Shown in pieces: positions 25,599-37,640 of a stretch of DNA of 64,000 nucleotides. Origin of the DNA: Trochalopteron elliotii (taxonomy: Eukaryota > Chordata > Aves > Passeriformes > Leiothrichidae); the NCBI GenBank assembly GCA_024734555.1, contig JANPWX010000106.1, forward strand, positions 3,957,984 through 4,021,983, written 5' to 3'. The notes under the pieces were generated by a model. The model did no database searches, was not told the DNA's origin, and saw only the letters and a list, made by a program, of their open reading frames with translations. The translations under genes and the position numbers were made by a program. Each line of letters begins with the position of its first letter. Within the stretch, counting starts at the first letter, position 1.

Positions 25599-28500
25599 GG
25601 CACTGTGGAAACCCTTGGGCTGCTGGGCAGCTCCAGGTCCAGGGCACCTCTGGGTGATTGTCTCTGTCCACCCTAACAGAATTCACCCATTGTCCCCTTC
25701 TGCTGGGGACAGGGACCCTCAGAGATGTGACTCCCTTGGCCACCCATATCTAAAAGAAATTTCATCTTTTGCCTCCAGGATGGAACCAGCTCCAAGGAAA
25801 CATAAGCCAAGATGACTCCATGGTTTCCATTCCCAACTTCTGCTCTGTCAGTGCTGCTCTTCCAGTGAGAGCAAAACCCAAACAGCCCCAAGGGCTCTCC
25901 AGCAGCTCCTTGAGAAGTTTCTGCTCCCCAGTCACACAACTGGAGGGAAATCCTGAGCCAAAGGTAGGCAGGCATATTCCTTCAAAGCTTCCATATTCAT
26001 TTCCAGGGCTCAGTATAAAAACCTATTTATCATTATTTTTCTTTTAAAATAGGCTATTGTTTTTGACACTGAAGCTCTGATCTAACAATATCTCATCACT
26101 TGAAAAAATAGGTATTTAGAAGGCAATGATGTAAAAAAAGGGATCAAATCAAAAGGCAGATCACCCTTACCCTCAGATTTACCATATCTGAGGAAAAATC
26201 TTGAATATTATTGTTTCACAATTGGTTATTGATTTTAATTTGAACCTCTTTTGTATTCTTATATGCTGGTTCTTACTGGGATTCATATGTATTTGCACTC
26301 TACTGTTCTATAAATGAGTCAAAATTCAGACTGTTAGATTCAGAAATTTAATACAATTTGTTCCAGCCCAGCACATCACTGTCTCCGGTAACCCCATTTT
26401 CAAACAAACTTCCTTGCAGCTCCCAATCTCTGGAATATCTGCCCAAAAGTCAGTGCAAACCAAGAGTTCACTCCTCCTCACTCACCACAGAGTCTCTTTT
26501 CCCCTTTCACTGTAAGAACCTGGGGGGTGGAAAGCACTGCTAAACACTGTGGGATTCCTAGAGAAAAGACAATTCCCCATTTCCAGAGCATTTGGATCTG
26601 CATGTAAATAGTCTGTTAATAGAGAGCCACAGATGGCTCTTAACTCAGCAGCAGAATAAATATAGCAAGTTTTATTTGATCTGATCTGAGGTGGTTGATG
26701 AAGCCATTTGTTTACAAGTGTGTTTTTTAAATAAGATCATATGCAGTGCCCAGAGCACTGTCTGGGTGCTCTTTTATTACAGTTTGTAAAACTCCAAATA
26801 AAAACAGGAGGCTTGTCCATCATTCTTTGGAGCTTTGCCTGTGCAGCAGTAGGGTTCTGGGCACATCACTAAGCATTCAAAATAAAGCAGAAAGAATCAA
26901 AACAGCAGATTTTCACAGCTATGAGTTTGCACTTGTGCTCATCCCCACAGAAAGATGACACAGCTTGCACATGTTTTTTACTACTGCTGTTCACAAAGTA
27001 ACAAATGGGAAACTCTGAGGATGCACTGGAGATCTGCAGTTTGGAGTAGCCTTACACTGTTACACCCAATTTGCTCTAGAACATTAAACTTATATCAAAT
27101 AATATCACAGTTTTATATGTGCTGGCCACGCTACTGCTCTTATTTATTTCTCTCCACAGTCGTAAATCTGTACCAGGACATTTTAAAAGAGACAGGAGAG
27201 CATCAGTCGATGTAAAGGCTTCTGTCTCACAGCACTCAAAATCTATGTGGAATTTATTTACAGCTCTGACCTGTGAATTCCCCCCTCATTTCTCTGATCA
27301 CTTGCTGTGTTTGAGTCATGTGGAAGCAGAGCCTCCCTCATGGTCCTGCCATGCCAGCCCCATGTGCAGGAGCACTGTAACTCCTGCCACCAAGAGCTGT
27401 CACCACCACACTCAGACACTGCCCCAGGGCGTGCTAGAACTATTTTATTTCTACCAGAGGCAGCCAGAGCAGACACAGAGCAACTCGTGTACCCCCCCAA
27501 AACAAACCTGATAAACACAACACCCACAGCAGTGGGAGGAGCAGGAGGATGAAGAACCCGTCTGGACTGCACTGGCATTTGGATATCGGTCTGTGTGCTC
27601 CTCAGGAGATTTAAACAGAGATGAAATACAACCATAGCATAGGCAGGCTTGTAAAAACAGCCCTCCTTCCACACCATGTGCAGTCTTTTAATCAAAACAA
27701 GGCACATCTGTGCAGACACACAGCTCAAACTCTGGTACTGCAGCTCCTGCATGGAGCTCGCTCTGGATGGGACTTTGTGCACTGAAGGAAATTGTGCAAA
27801 CAATAAAAGAACCAGCTCACTGCAGCTAGAGGGGACACACTCACAGCAGCTTCAGACTGAGCAGCTCAGCTCTGCACTTCTGGCATCTTGAACAGGTTTG
27901 GCAGCACAGCTCTGCTCCCTCCCTCAGTGGCACCGAGGGTTTCTTCTGAGCAGAGCAACAAAGCTCCCTCCCAGCCTCTGTGCAGGATATTCCAGGCTCA
28001 TCCAGACCCTTCTTTCCCATTTCTGTCTGGATCAGGGCAGGATAGGAGCAGAGTAGATCAGCCAGCCCACCTCTGACTGCTGTGTCTGGCTTGCTTTTGG
28101 TCAGATTTCCCATAAAATCCAGGCTGGGGAATACATGGGATGCACATGTGAGCTCCCATTGCTGCCTCAACATCATTTCAATCTACTGACCAAGTTACAC
28201 TCACTCAGAGACAAAAGCAAAGTGCAATCTCACACTTCAAAAGGCATCAGAAAACCAACAGGGAGAGGGATACCTGAGAAACGTTCAATCACAAGAGAGA
28301 CCTTGCATTTTCTCCAACACTAAAGCCCATCAGCCACAGGCCCCCTGTAAAAGCCAAGCTCCTTAAGTAGCACGGAGATATCTGTCTTTAAAAAGGAAAA
28401 TAAAGTTTCTGTCTGGCTCCAGTACTGATCTACAGAAAAGCACATGAAAATGGAAGCAGGAAAATGCTGAGACTTTCAGGCTGCATCCTTTGCAGCTTAA

Positions 28501-29983
28501 AAAAAAATAAAAAAGACTAAAAGATATTTATCCTCTCCTTAAGACAATGAAAATTTAGTTAAATTTAGAAGGAGGCACTATTCATCCCCTTAGAGCTGAG
28601 CTAGAAGCAGGGTAGAAGAGCCCAATCAGCAACATTAATATGAACTCAAGCCCATTCCAAGTGTCCTGACCTTAGTGCTGCAAACTCACTCCTGCTCTTT
28701 GCTGACTTGGGAGAACACCTGGAGCCATGGCTTGGCCTCTGTGCCACCTACAGTGGGGACATTATCCTTCAGAGGAGAGGACATCCCAGAGCCATCTGTC
28801 CCCACGTGGCACTGGCAGCCCCAGAGAGCAGCACCCCATGCTTGGCCCCTCGGTGTCCTTGGTGCTGTGACATTGGCAGCTGCATTTCAGATGCCACTGG
28901 GGACGGGTGTCCTCTCCCAGCCAGACAAATTGGAAGTGGCATGTGGGGAATGATTGACACCACATGTAAGTTCTTATCCTGTCAAAGCCTTGCGATGTTG
29001 TTAGTTGTCAAACCCTGCCATTGCTTTGCCACAATCCTACATGATGCCCAATGTCTACCAGGCTTTTCAGCTGCCCACAACGCTCACAAATTCCTTTCTC
29101 AGGGTAGTACATATACCTTCTGCATAGCCTGCAGTCATAAAGGCTTATGAAAGTTCATTTGCTTCACAGAGGATGTTGTAAAAAAATATATTTTTGCTCG
29201 CTGGGCTTACAGGAGAGGAAGCTCTCTTAAATTGAAGGCTTTTTTAAAATAAATAAAGAAAAATCTAAGGTAAAACTTGTTCATGTGGTACCAAACTCTG
29301 CATCCAATGGGCAGGACTGGGAGGAAATAAAAACCATTAAAAATAAGATTTAAAATCCTCCCTTTGCAGCATTCAGCAAATGCACCTCAAAGTTTAACCT
29401 ATAGAGGAACTGCCAGACCAGTCCAGCTGCTGATGAGGACAGTCCTGGATCCCTCCACCCACACAACCCAGCCCTGGCTACACAGAAAGACACTTTTCAG
29501 TACTGCCAAGTACCCAAAGCACTGAAAAAACTGTAATTTTTTTTCCAGGAGCTGTCAGAGGGATGGAAGGATACCATGGGCTGGGAAGGATGCAGTGACA
29601 CCCTCTCACAACCACCCAGGGCAGCAGAGGAAAACAAACCGAGGTGGCACACCGCATTTTAGGGGTTGGAGGAATGTGCTGGGACCGATGGAGCAATCCC
29701 TGCAGAATCACAGGGTATTTAGCGGGTAATGTCTCAAACTCGAGCAGCATTCTCGGCCTTTTGAGAAGCAAATCGCTTGAGATGTCTCAGCACAGAACTG
29801 AACACTGACAAACCAGCTCAGGGGGCACAAGCAGCTCAAATACAGCCCGTGGTTCTCCTTGCAGGAAAGCCAGGCTGGAATTCTGCTGGGACCAGTTAAA
29901 CCATCTGCATCTCTGCCTGGAACCATTCGGTACAGCCAGAACTCAGGGTTCCCTTTCCCTGAGCCATTGTTGCAAAGATCCAC

Positions 29984-30008
29984 TTTTTTTTTTTTTTTTT
30001 TTTTTTTT
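29984..30008. repeat. Poly(T) run of 25
   Basis: A homopolymer T run after CCAC and before AAAGTATTAAC. It could be the tail of a minus-strand retrocopy, but no body or target duplication is visible. Confidence 0.9.
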
Positions 30009-32189
30009 AAAGTATTAACTCTATTAAAAGGGATCAGAAAACCAAAAATAAAAAGCAAAAGTCTTATCATTAGCAAAGGATTTAATTAAAAAAACGCCTA
30101 CAAGTCAGGGCAGGAACTGCACCTTGCATTGCCTTTGGAACACAGCTTGTGCCTCCCCAGCCTCACCACAGTGCAAATATTCAGCTCTTTGTTGAAAGAG
30201 AGGGGAAAAAAATATATTCTCTGCTTGCATAATCGGTACTCCTGAAGCTTGGAGATGCTTGAATTAACACATTCTTGAATTTTAAAAAGCTTGAGTGAGG
30301 AAATTCAGCCCACCACCACTTGAGGACTTATTTTGTCCCCATGGGACCTCAGAGCAGGCAGCTCTTGTGGAACAGGAATCCTCCCCATAGCTGGGAATGT
30401 GGCAAATAAAACATCAGCAAAAGAGACTTGAACGGATTGATCTTTACTACACCTTGATAAGATCAGCTCTTCTCGGATCTTTTGGGGTTTCTTTTTACTG
30501 CTGTTATTCTGGGGTCTTCTGGGTTTTTTTTCCTTAGAGTAGTTGGAATATGAAGAAAAAACCTAAAATTTTCAAGGATTAGCTGCTTCTGATGGAAACA
30601 CCCAAACCCCATTTTACTCAGGAGCACATTCAGTATTTTTATGGCATGTAACATATCCAGTGAGTAATTCCTTAGGCTTCACTCAGACCCATAATTCCCA
30701 AGTGAGAAGCCAAGACCTCAAGCCAGGCAGCCAGAGGCAAATTTTTCTGGATTAAACAAGAAGGACAGATGGGTGGTTTGGGGAATTCATCCTAATCCTA
30801 CAGAAATTATGAACCATGGAACATTTGGCCAGAAATTGTTCCCAGATTTTCATACTGTCAAGTGTTAAGTGCACCAAGAAACATTTGTCTTACAAATTGG
30901 TCTCACCAACAGATAAACCAGGTATCACATGTTCAGCTATTGATAAAAGATGTGATTTATCATTTGCAGTCATCTGACACCAGAAACTGTGGGGCTTTAT
31001 CAGTAATTCTTCCCCCTACATCCATTCCACAAGTTCTGGTGGAGGATAAGAATTGAAGTCAAAATTATTCCCAAGGTGAAATAGTCTAAATTGGTTGGAA
31101 CCACCCACCCCAGCTCTTACAAATGACAAAGGCATCAACAACTGTTAAACTTCTCCACAGGAGCTTTTCAAGAGATTTCTGAGTTTACCCATTTCAGGAT
31201 CAAATTTGGGTCACTTATAGGACAGGAATAGCCCCATCTGCAAGTAAAATGCTCCAGGTTACCCTGTTTGTGTGAGGCAGGGCAGGAAACCAAATCCCAA
31301 TTTCCCCACTCTCCCAATTAGCATTTTCCATGGTGGATGGGTCTTCCCTCACCCAGCTGTTTGCAGGGAATGTTTCCTGAGCAGGGCTGGCTTTGCAAAA
31401 CTTCAGTTTTATTCCCTCTGTCACTACCCAAAGAGCAACACTGTCCTGAGCTAAGGCAAAAACTTGCAACAGGATTTGTTAGAGGACAAAAATAATCCTT
31501 TTCTCTCCTTAAATACGGTCAGGAGAGATGCTACCAGTTCTTTTGCTTTCTATCAAAACTGGTTTTTTGGGACCAAAACAAGCAGGTATTTTTTTCTACT
31601 GTGAGTGTAGGCATCCTTCCTTCACTTCTGGAAGAGGGGGTAATGGTGATGTTCCATTCTTCTAAAAACAAAACAAACCCAAGGAGAACAGCAGGACCTG
31701 GACTTGTGCTGCAATGCATTACATCAGCCAGAAACACAGAACACACTGAGGTCCTTTTTCTTTAGTATCTTCAGGAAAATAAACCCAAATGTGCAGAATC
31801 CACCCTTGCAGTGCCTGCCTGAGGCTGAAATCAGTGTTCAGCCCTTCCTTGCCTCTCCCAGCAGAGCCAAAGCCACGGGATGCTGAACACTTGGAGACTC
31901 CCTCAATGCAGTGCAGGTGGAATTGGGCTCCCCCTGCCCAAGAGTTTAATAATTCCCTTTGCTCTCACCACCAAGTATCACTGATAAATCTCTGCATTTT
32001 CCCCAGATCCTGGCAGGTGAGCTGCACAAAACAGCACCTGCAAGGAAGGAAAATCCTAAATAGCTCCTTCTCTGTGCCAGGTCAGGATCTCTCCTCTCCT
32101 GGCCTGTGTGATTGCTCCAGGTTAAACTTCCAGCCAAACACAGCAAAATAAACCTCAATTTTCTCCACTCTGCTGCCCTCCATTTGGGG

Positions 32190-32360
32190 GAATTTTAACA
32201 ATTTGCTGGTAAATCCAACTCCGAGGAATTGTAGTGATGACTAATCACCGACAGACATGTAGTCACAGCTGCTCAGATATTTATTTCTTGTCTAAACCCA
32301 ACTCTGAATACTTAAGCACCTTAATAGAAGGAGAATAATAAATACAGTCCAAATATAGGC
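32190..32360. promoter_or_regulatory. Candidate conserved non-coding element
   Basis: Includes the inverted repeat GTGAT-GACTA-ATCAC (32234-32248) and CAGCTG, in unique AT-rich sequence without repeats. Low-confidence call by inspection. Confidence 0.2.
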
Positions 32361-34559
32361 AGCAATCCAACAGAGCCATCACAGCTCTCTTAAATCCCCC
32401 ATCTTTCAACAGTCCTTCCTGCAATAGCTCTCACCATTGTATAACAAGAATGCAGCAGCAAAGTAGAGTAGGAAGGACTGGCATAGTTGCCATATTTACT
32501 GCTTTCACCTACTTTATTTTTTTTTTAAACTCAGCACATTCAGGTTTGTCTCAGATTCTTTCCCCCGTGCTCAGCAATCACCTCCCTCTGCTCCAACAGA
32601 GATAAATCAAACCTGTCCCAGGCTGCTGGACAGGAGGGGGAAGGGAAATTTTATTGGGGATCTGAGCTTTGGTTTTGTGTCACCTTGAAGGGGAGGAGAA
32701 TCCCCGGGTTAGGACAGACTGAGACAGAGCCCAGCCAGTGTGAGCAAAAACTCTGGGAGCCAAGTGTTCACCAGGGAACAGCCAGCACGGGCAGCTGGGC
32801 TTCCTATTCCCAAGGGAGTAGGAGGAAAATATCTAAAATATACATATCTGCTGCTAAACAGCTCTGGTTTAGTTGGTGGAGTGACTGCTTCATTAATGAC
32901 AACCCCGGGCATCAAAAATAAAGCTTGATTGGACATTCTGGGAATCCATGAATTACTCACAGGGGAATCAAAATAAAGAGGATCTATTTTTAAGCTACAT
33001 TTTGAAGTTTCTTAGAGGCTTTCCCCATATACTTAATTTGACTTTTTCCTGCTACTACTTTTATAAACTTTTAAATAATTTTTTTTTAAATCAGGTGATT
33101 ACAGCTTTACAGAGACTAAAATCTCTAAAATATTGATCTCCCAGTAAAAATCAAGAGCCTGTCAACTTTATCTCATATGCACTAAGTTCTTTTCCTTAGG
33201 TTGAGCTTACAAAGAACAAACAAGAGAAAACAAATTACTTTGTCTCAATAACAACATACAAGCAGAAACTCAAGTGAGTATCAGTGCTTTGAATTTTTCT
33301 TTATGAGGATATGGAATCTTAAAATGCAGAGCAGCACTTCAGGAACATTTACAAACTTTGGTGAAAAATTAAAAAAAAAAAAGGCTTGCACATACCACTG
33401 TACACACAGAGACATTTAAATTTCATTTAAAAGTTAGGTATGAACTCAATCTGTCTTTTAGAGTTTTCCCTCTCTTCAATTTACTTTAATAGACAGAACT
33501 CCTCATTCTTGACCTGGCCTCTGTCATAAAGGTTGGTCTTTTCCCTCAGACACACAGAGAAGGTAAATCCTGCTCTTGCAGTCCATCAAATGAGTTTCTG
33601 TCTCTTCTAAACCTGTAATTGAGGTTATAACAGATGGCTTTGCATTTTGCAAGACCAAAGGTTGTGCAAGAGCAGCAGCTTTATTTAAAGGGACAGATTT
33701 GTCAGGGCACAGAGTGAGGTAGGAATTTGTGGGAGATAAAAAAGAATTTCTGGCTTTGAAGGAAGACTCAGAGGAGCAACACTTAAAGGCTCATGTGCCT
33801 TCTCCATTCTTATGAGTGGAAATAACAAAACATCCTTGCAGCCCAGTGTGATTAAGGACTTCCACCTTCTACTGTGATATTGTCAACATTTCTGCTGTCA
33901 GTGCCACGGGCCTTACTGCACCGGGGTCAGGCAGAAAGGCTGCACAACCACCCGCAGTGAGGCTGCTCTAATCATTCCAAAACTCAGCCAGGAGAAGCAA
34001 CATTTTGTGGGTGATGCACCCCTGGCTTGCAATGCCAAACCTTTGTGCAGAGCCACAAAAGAAGGAGCAGAATATTAGGAGTCAAAGCACCAGGAGGGCT
34101 CAGCAGGAGCTCCAAAAATAAAATAAACATCACTGGTCTGCTACAAAACACAGCCTGTGGGTCACAGAGCTCCTGCAAATCAGTGACAACCCTGGTGCTT
34201 TCCAGAGGGATCTCAGCTGGCAGCAGGCTGGAGCCCAGCTTTATTGGGATCACACCCAGCAATCTGTCTGGGGACAGCTTCCTGCAGCGGGCACTTGCCA
34301 AGGGTTTGTTTGTTTGGTAACAGGGATGGGGAAGAGTCCCAGTGGCCCTGAGAGAGGTTACTTCAGTGCTGCACCTGGGCACGTCTCGGAGCAGCTCCTC
34401 TCTCCTCTCTGGCTCACCCGGAGCGTTTCTTCTCCCTGTGTTACACGGATCCCTCCTTTTCAGCCTGTTAAGTGAGTCCAGCCCCCCGGGCAGAAGGGTG
34501 GGACCTTCCAACTCTCTGGCTTGCCATGGTCTGTTTATCAGATCTAATGAAGACATTTA

Positions 34560-34800
34560 TGGGTTGATGGTCTGACAGATGCTCGATTTTCTGACTGGAT
34601 AAGGAAGTCAAACTGTTATATAAGAAGCCAGTAAGTACCATTCATTCCTAAAGCAATAAAATGCTGCTGCATTTCCAAGTTAATTGGCACAACCAAGCCA
34701 GTTTGCTGTGAGTGCATTTAATCAAATTTAATCTTTAGTTGGGGGCTTCTGTAGCACCCTCCTATGGAGCATCTAGAACATTAATGGTTCCTGTTACAAT
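34560..34800. promoter_or_regulatory. Candidate conserved non-coding element
   Basis: Unique sequence with TTAATTGG, TTTAATCAAATTTAATC and a TTATATAAG box near 34617. No coding frame or repeat is recognised. Low-confidence call by inspection. Confidence 0.2.
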
Positions 34801-35630
34801 GCTCTGTTCTCTGCAGCTCTAACCAGGATCAAAACAGGTTGTTAACACAGCAGAACAGTCCTGGAGACTTTCACACCTCTCACCACTTGCAAACGTGGTG
34901 GGGGTTAACACAGGGGTTCACCCACAAGTTAAAGTTCAGAAGGTTGATCCCCTCCTGTACCCAGAACATTTGGATATTCTTAAAAGCTCTGAAAAGAGTT
35001 AAAGACTTCCCTGTTAGAAAAATCCACCCTCTAATCAGGTTTTTCTCAGCACTGGTTGTCCGAGGTGTTCACTGGAGGCACCACTTTGCCATCCAGCATA
35101 TATTAAATTCAGGAGTGTTTTGTGCTGAAGCACCAAGGCTTGATGGGGCACGTTTTGTGTGTTCATTACAGGGAGCCTCTGCAACAGTGCAAGGCACGAG
35201 ACCAAAGGCTATGTCCCATTGGCTGCCTGAGTCATTTATTAATGGCCCCATTAAACATTCCCTCCAGCTTGCAGTTGCAGTTATCCAGTTTACTTTCAAA
35301 CTGCTTTTTTTTCTTTTGACTTACGCTCCCATAGCTGAAGAGTTTCCTTAGGGAGTCCCAGCAAGACACCCAGGGGTGGCTTCTGAAAAGCCCTGAACCC
35401 AGGCCCTTGGTGTGGAGGTGTCACAAAATTCCAGTCTGGGCTGGAGGCTCTTGCCATGGGCTCTCCTGCCTCCCATCTCCAGCCCTTGTAGACACAGGGT
35501 GTGGGTCAGGCAAGGTAGACCTTGGCCACCTTCCTCCTTCCAGAGCTCCAAAATCCCTCCCTTCAAAGCCCAAGGAGCTTCCTTTTCTCATGCTTAGCAC
35601 CAGCATTCACACAGAGGAGGAATAAAGCAT

Positions 35631-35674
35631 TACTATTATTATTATTATTATTATTATTGTTGTTGTTGTTGTTT
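35631..35674. repeat. (TTA)n-(TTG)n compound microsatellite
   Basis: Uninterrupted ATT trinucleotides switch to GTT trinucleotides near 35659, as expected from a point change spreading within a trinucleotide repeat. Confidence 0.9.
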
Positions 35675-37102
35675 TGAGTGTCTAGGAAACACAGCTCAGG
35701 AGTAATTCACCTTTCTTGCTGCCAAGGTGCTGTGAGATGCACAAAAAAAACAAGGCCACACAAACTCCATGTCGACCTCCAAGAGCCACTTTCCCCTCCC
35801 AGAATATTCCCATCCTCTCTGCCACAGGATTAATTGCATTCAGCAGACAGAATTAACAGCAGCACCGAGCACGGTGCTACCTCAGGAGAGAAACTCAACC
35901 ACTCGGAAGTGACAGAATAAAGGGAAAACTCAGCCCCCCAGATCACTCCCCCATCATTTACCCTGTTGCTGCTGCATTAGGAAATGTCAGGCTGCATCTT
36001 TAAGAGGAGACCTGTCTGTGCAGAGAGAGCACAGAGAGCTGGCAGTTGAGAGAGCAGAACGGATGACAGTTTTTGGCAGTGGTTTCAGCTGTCTTGTTGG
36101 GTTTTTCAGATTAATCAGCCCCCTTGGAACACTGAACAGATCATCAGGACAATCCCTCAATCCAAGATCTTGTGCAGTGGAAAAAAAAAAAAAAGAAGTC
36201 ATAAACTGGGACAGCAGCATAACAGAGGCAGCATTCTAAAAGGGACTCTAAGAAAGGTCCTTATCAAGACAGTGTCTAAAGCCAATGGCATTTCTGCACC
36301 ATCACCCTCTGCATGTGCTCACACATGGTGGGGGTTTTTCCAGTGTGGTTTTGTCAGGAAATCACAGCCTGAAAAAAAAGCTTCTCTCCATGCTCCCCCT
36401 CCTCACCATTTCAAGCTCTGTTAAATACATTCTGTCAGATGCCAAAAATATTGACCATTTTCTTTATATGAAAACCCTTCCTTCTGCAATATCTAAGACT
36501 ATGTGCACATGCCCCGCAAATTTTATTTGAAACACTGAGTGTCAAATAGGAGACAAATAGTCAAGAACCTTGGTTTTCTTCTTAAAGATTCACTTGCAAC
36601 AATAAATTTTCAGAATCTCAGTTTTTCCACATGAATTCTGAATTCAAGGCACTTCTATGGCTAACCAATAATTTCTTATTGCCCTTCCTGGCAGAAATAG
36701 AATTCTGTAGCGTAAGAGCAGAAAATTTATTTTATCAATTTAACCACTTGATAATCTGGTATAGCATCTCACAGTGTTGGCCCTCAGTATTTGAAATTTA
36801 GGAAAGAAAGAGGCAATTTTGCTACAGAGTTTCACTTTTCCCTTATTACACAACAAACTACCAACTAGCTGTTATGCAGGTTTCTGCTCACCATGAGGTG
36901 TGCTCTGCTTTCAGCTTGCTGAAGGTAGCCAGCTTGGAGGAGCCAAAACTGAAATTAGATTAATCCATGGCGCTCTTGACCTAAAGGCAGAGCTCCCTGT
37001 GCTGATCTCCTCAGCTCTCCACAAGGATTTGGGATTGTCTGTGAAATTGCTGCACGTCAGGGGGGAATGCTTCATGTTATCCCTGCACCTCTCTGGGGCT
37101 TC

Positions 37103-37640
37103 TGTTGGAACCCTGGGCACTGAGAATTCCAGATTTTCTGTGCTGACAGGCACTGACCCCCAAGCAAACACTGCATTGACCTGAGGCCGTGGAAAAGGCT
37201 CCCAAAATTGAGTGACAGCACTGGGATTGTGGGTGTGGAGTTTGGATAAAAGTGTGTGATATCACAGGGTGGAAAACTTAGAGTTTAAGCATTTAGAATA
37301 TAGTAATATAGATATAAAGCAAAATGGAGGTTTTAGAGTAGAGGCTGAGTCCTTCTTTTTCACCTTCTCGGGCCTGGGTGGTGTTTTGTAATTGGGTAGA
37401 AAAATCCACACTGCGGGCTATGGGTGGTTGGTTATTGGGTTAAAAGTAAAAATAATTTAGGTGTCCTTTCATAATTGGACAGTTTGTTCTTAAAAGGCCT
37501 TGTAGAGAGATAGAGACAGAGCCATTTTCTACTTTGTTAGCCAGAACTCCCAACTTGTGAGACTGTGACATAGATAAGAATTAATAAACATGAGTCCCAA
37601 CATGAAAACGTCTCTCGAGCATTTAATCCTGACTCTAACA
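37103..37640 (+). mobile_element. Solo-LTR-like copy of an avian endogenous retrovirus, copy 1
   Basis: About 540 bp starting TGTTGGAACCC and ending CTAACA, closely similar to the reverse complement of 51172-51727. It contains an AATAAA polyadenylation signal at 37583-37588 near its 3' end and a TTAAAAGG box upstream of that, the arrangement expected of U3-R-U5. No gag, pol or env remnant is visible on either side, and I found no target-site duplication, so the boundaries are estimates from the shared region. It is a non-coding remnant. Confidence 0.7.

Larger units (their letters stand above)
9641..37102. other. Gene-free block of about 27 kb
   Basis: Mostly unique sequence with no identifiable repeat body beyond short homopolymers and microsatellites. 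Candidate regulatory stretches are listed separately. Frames such as 14760-15356 plus, 27258-27803 minus, 33984-34556 minus and 34839-35351 plus translate to unremarkable, proline/serine-biased or mixed sequence with no domain, splice context or similarity that I recognise. Confidence 0.6.

Noticed and set aside
33984..34556. 190-codon open frame on the minus strand
   Set aside because: Mixed composition without motif or homology, in a GC-richer patch where long frames arise by chance.
37077..37265. Open frames with a shared peptide also present near 51580-51941, suggesting a duplicated gene
   Set aside because: The similarity is explained by the two copies of one LTR, which is non-coding in this part.
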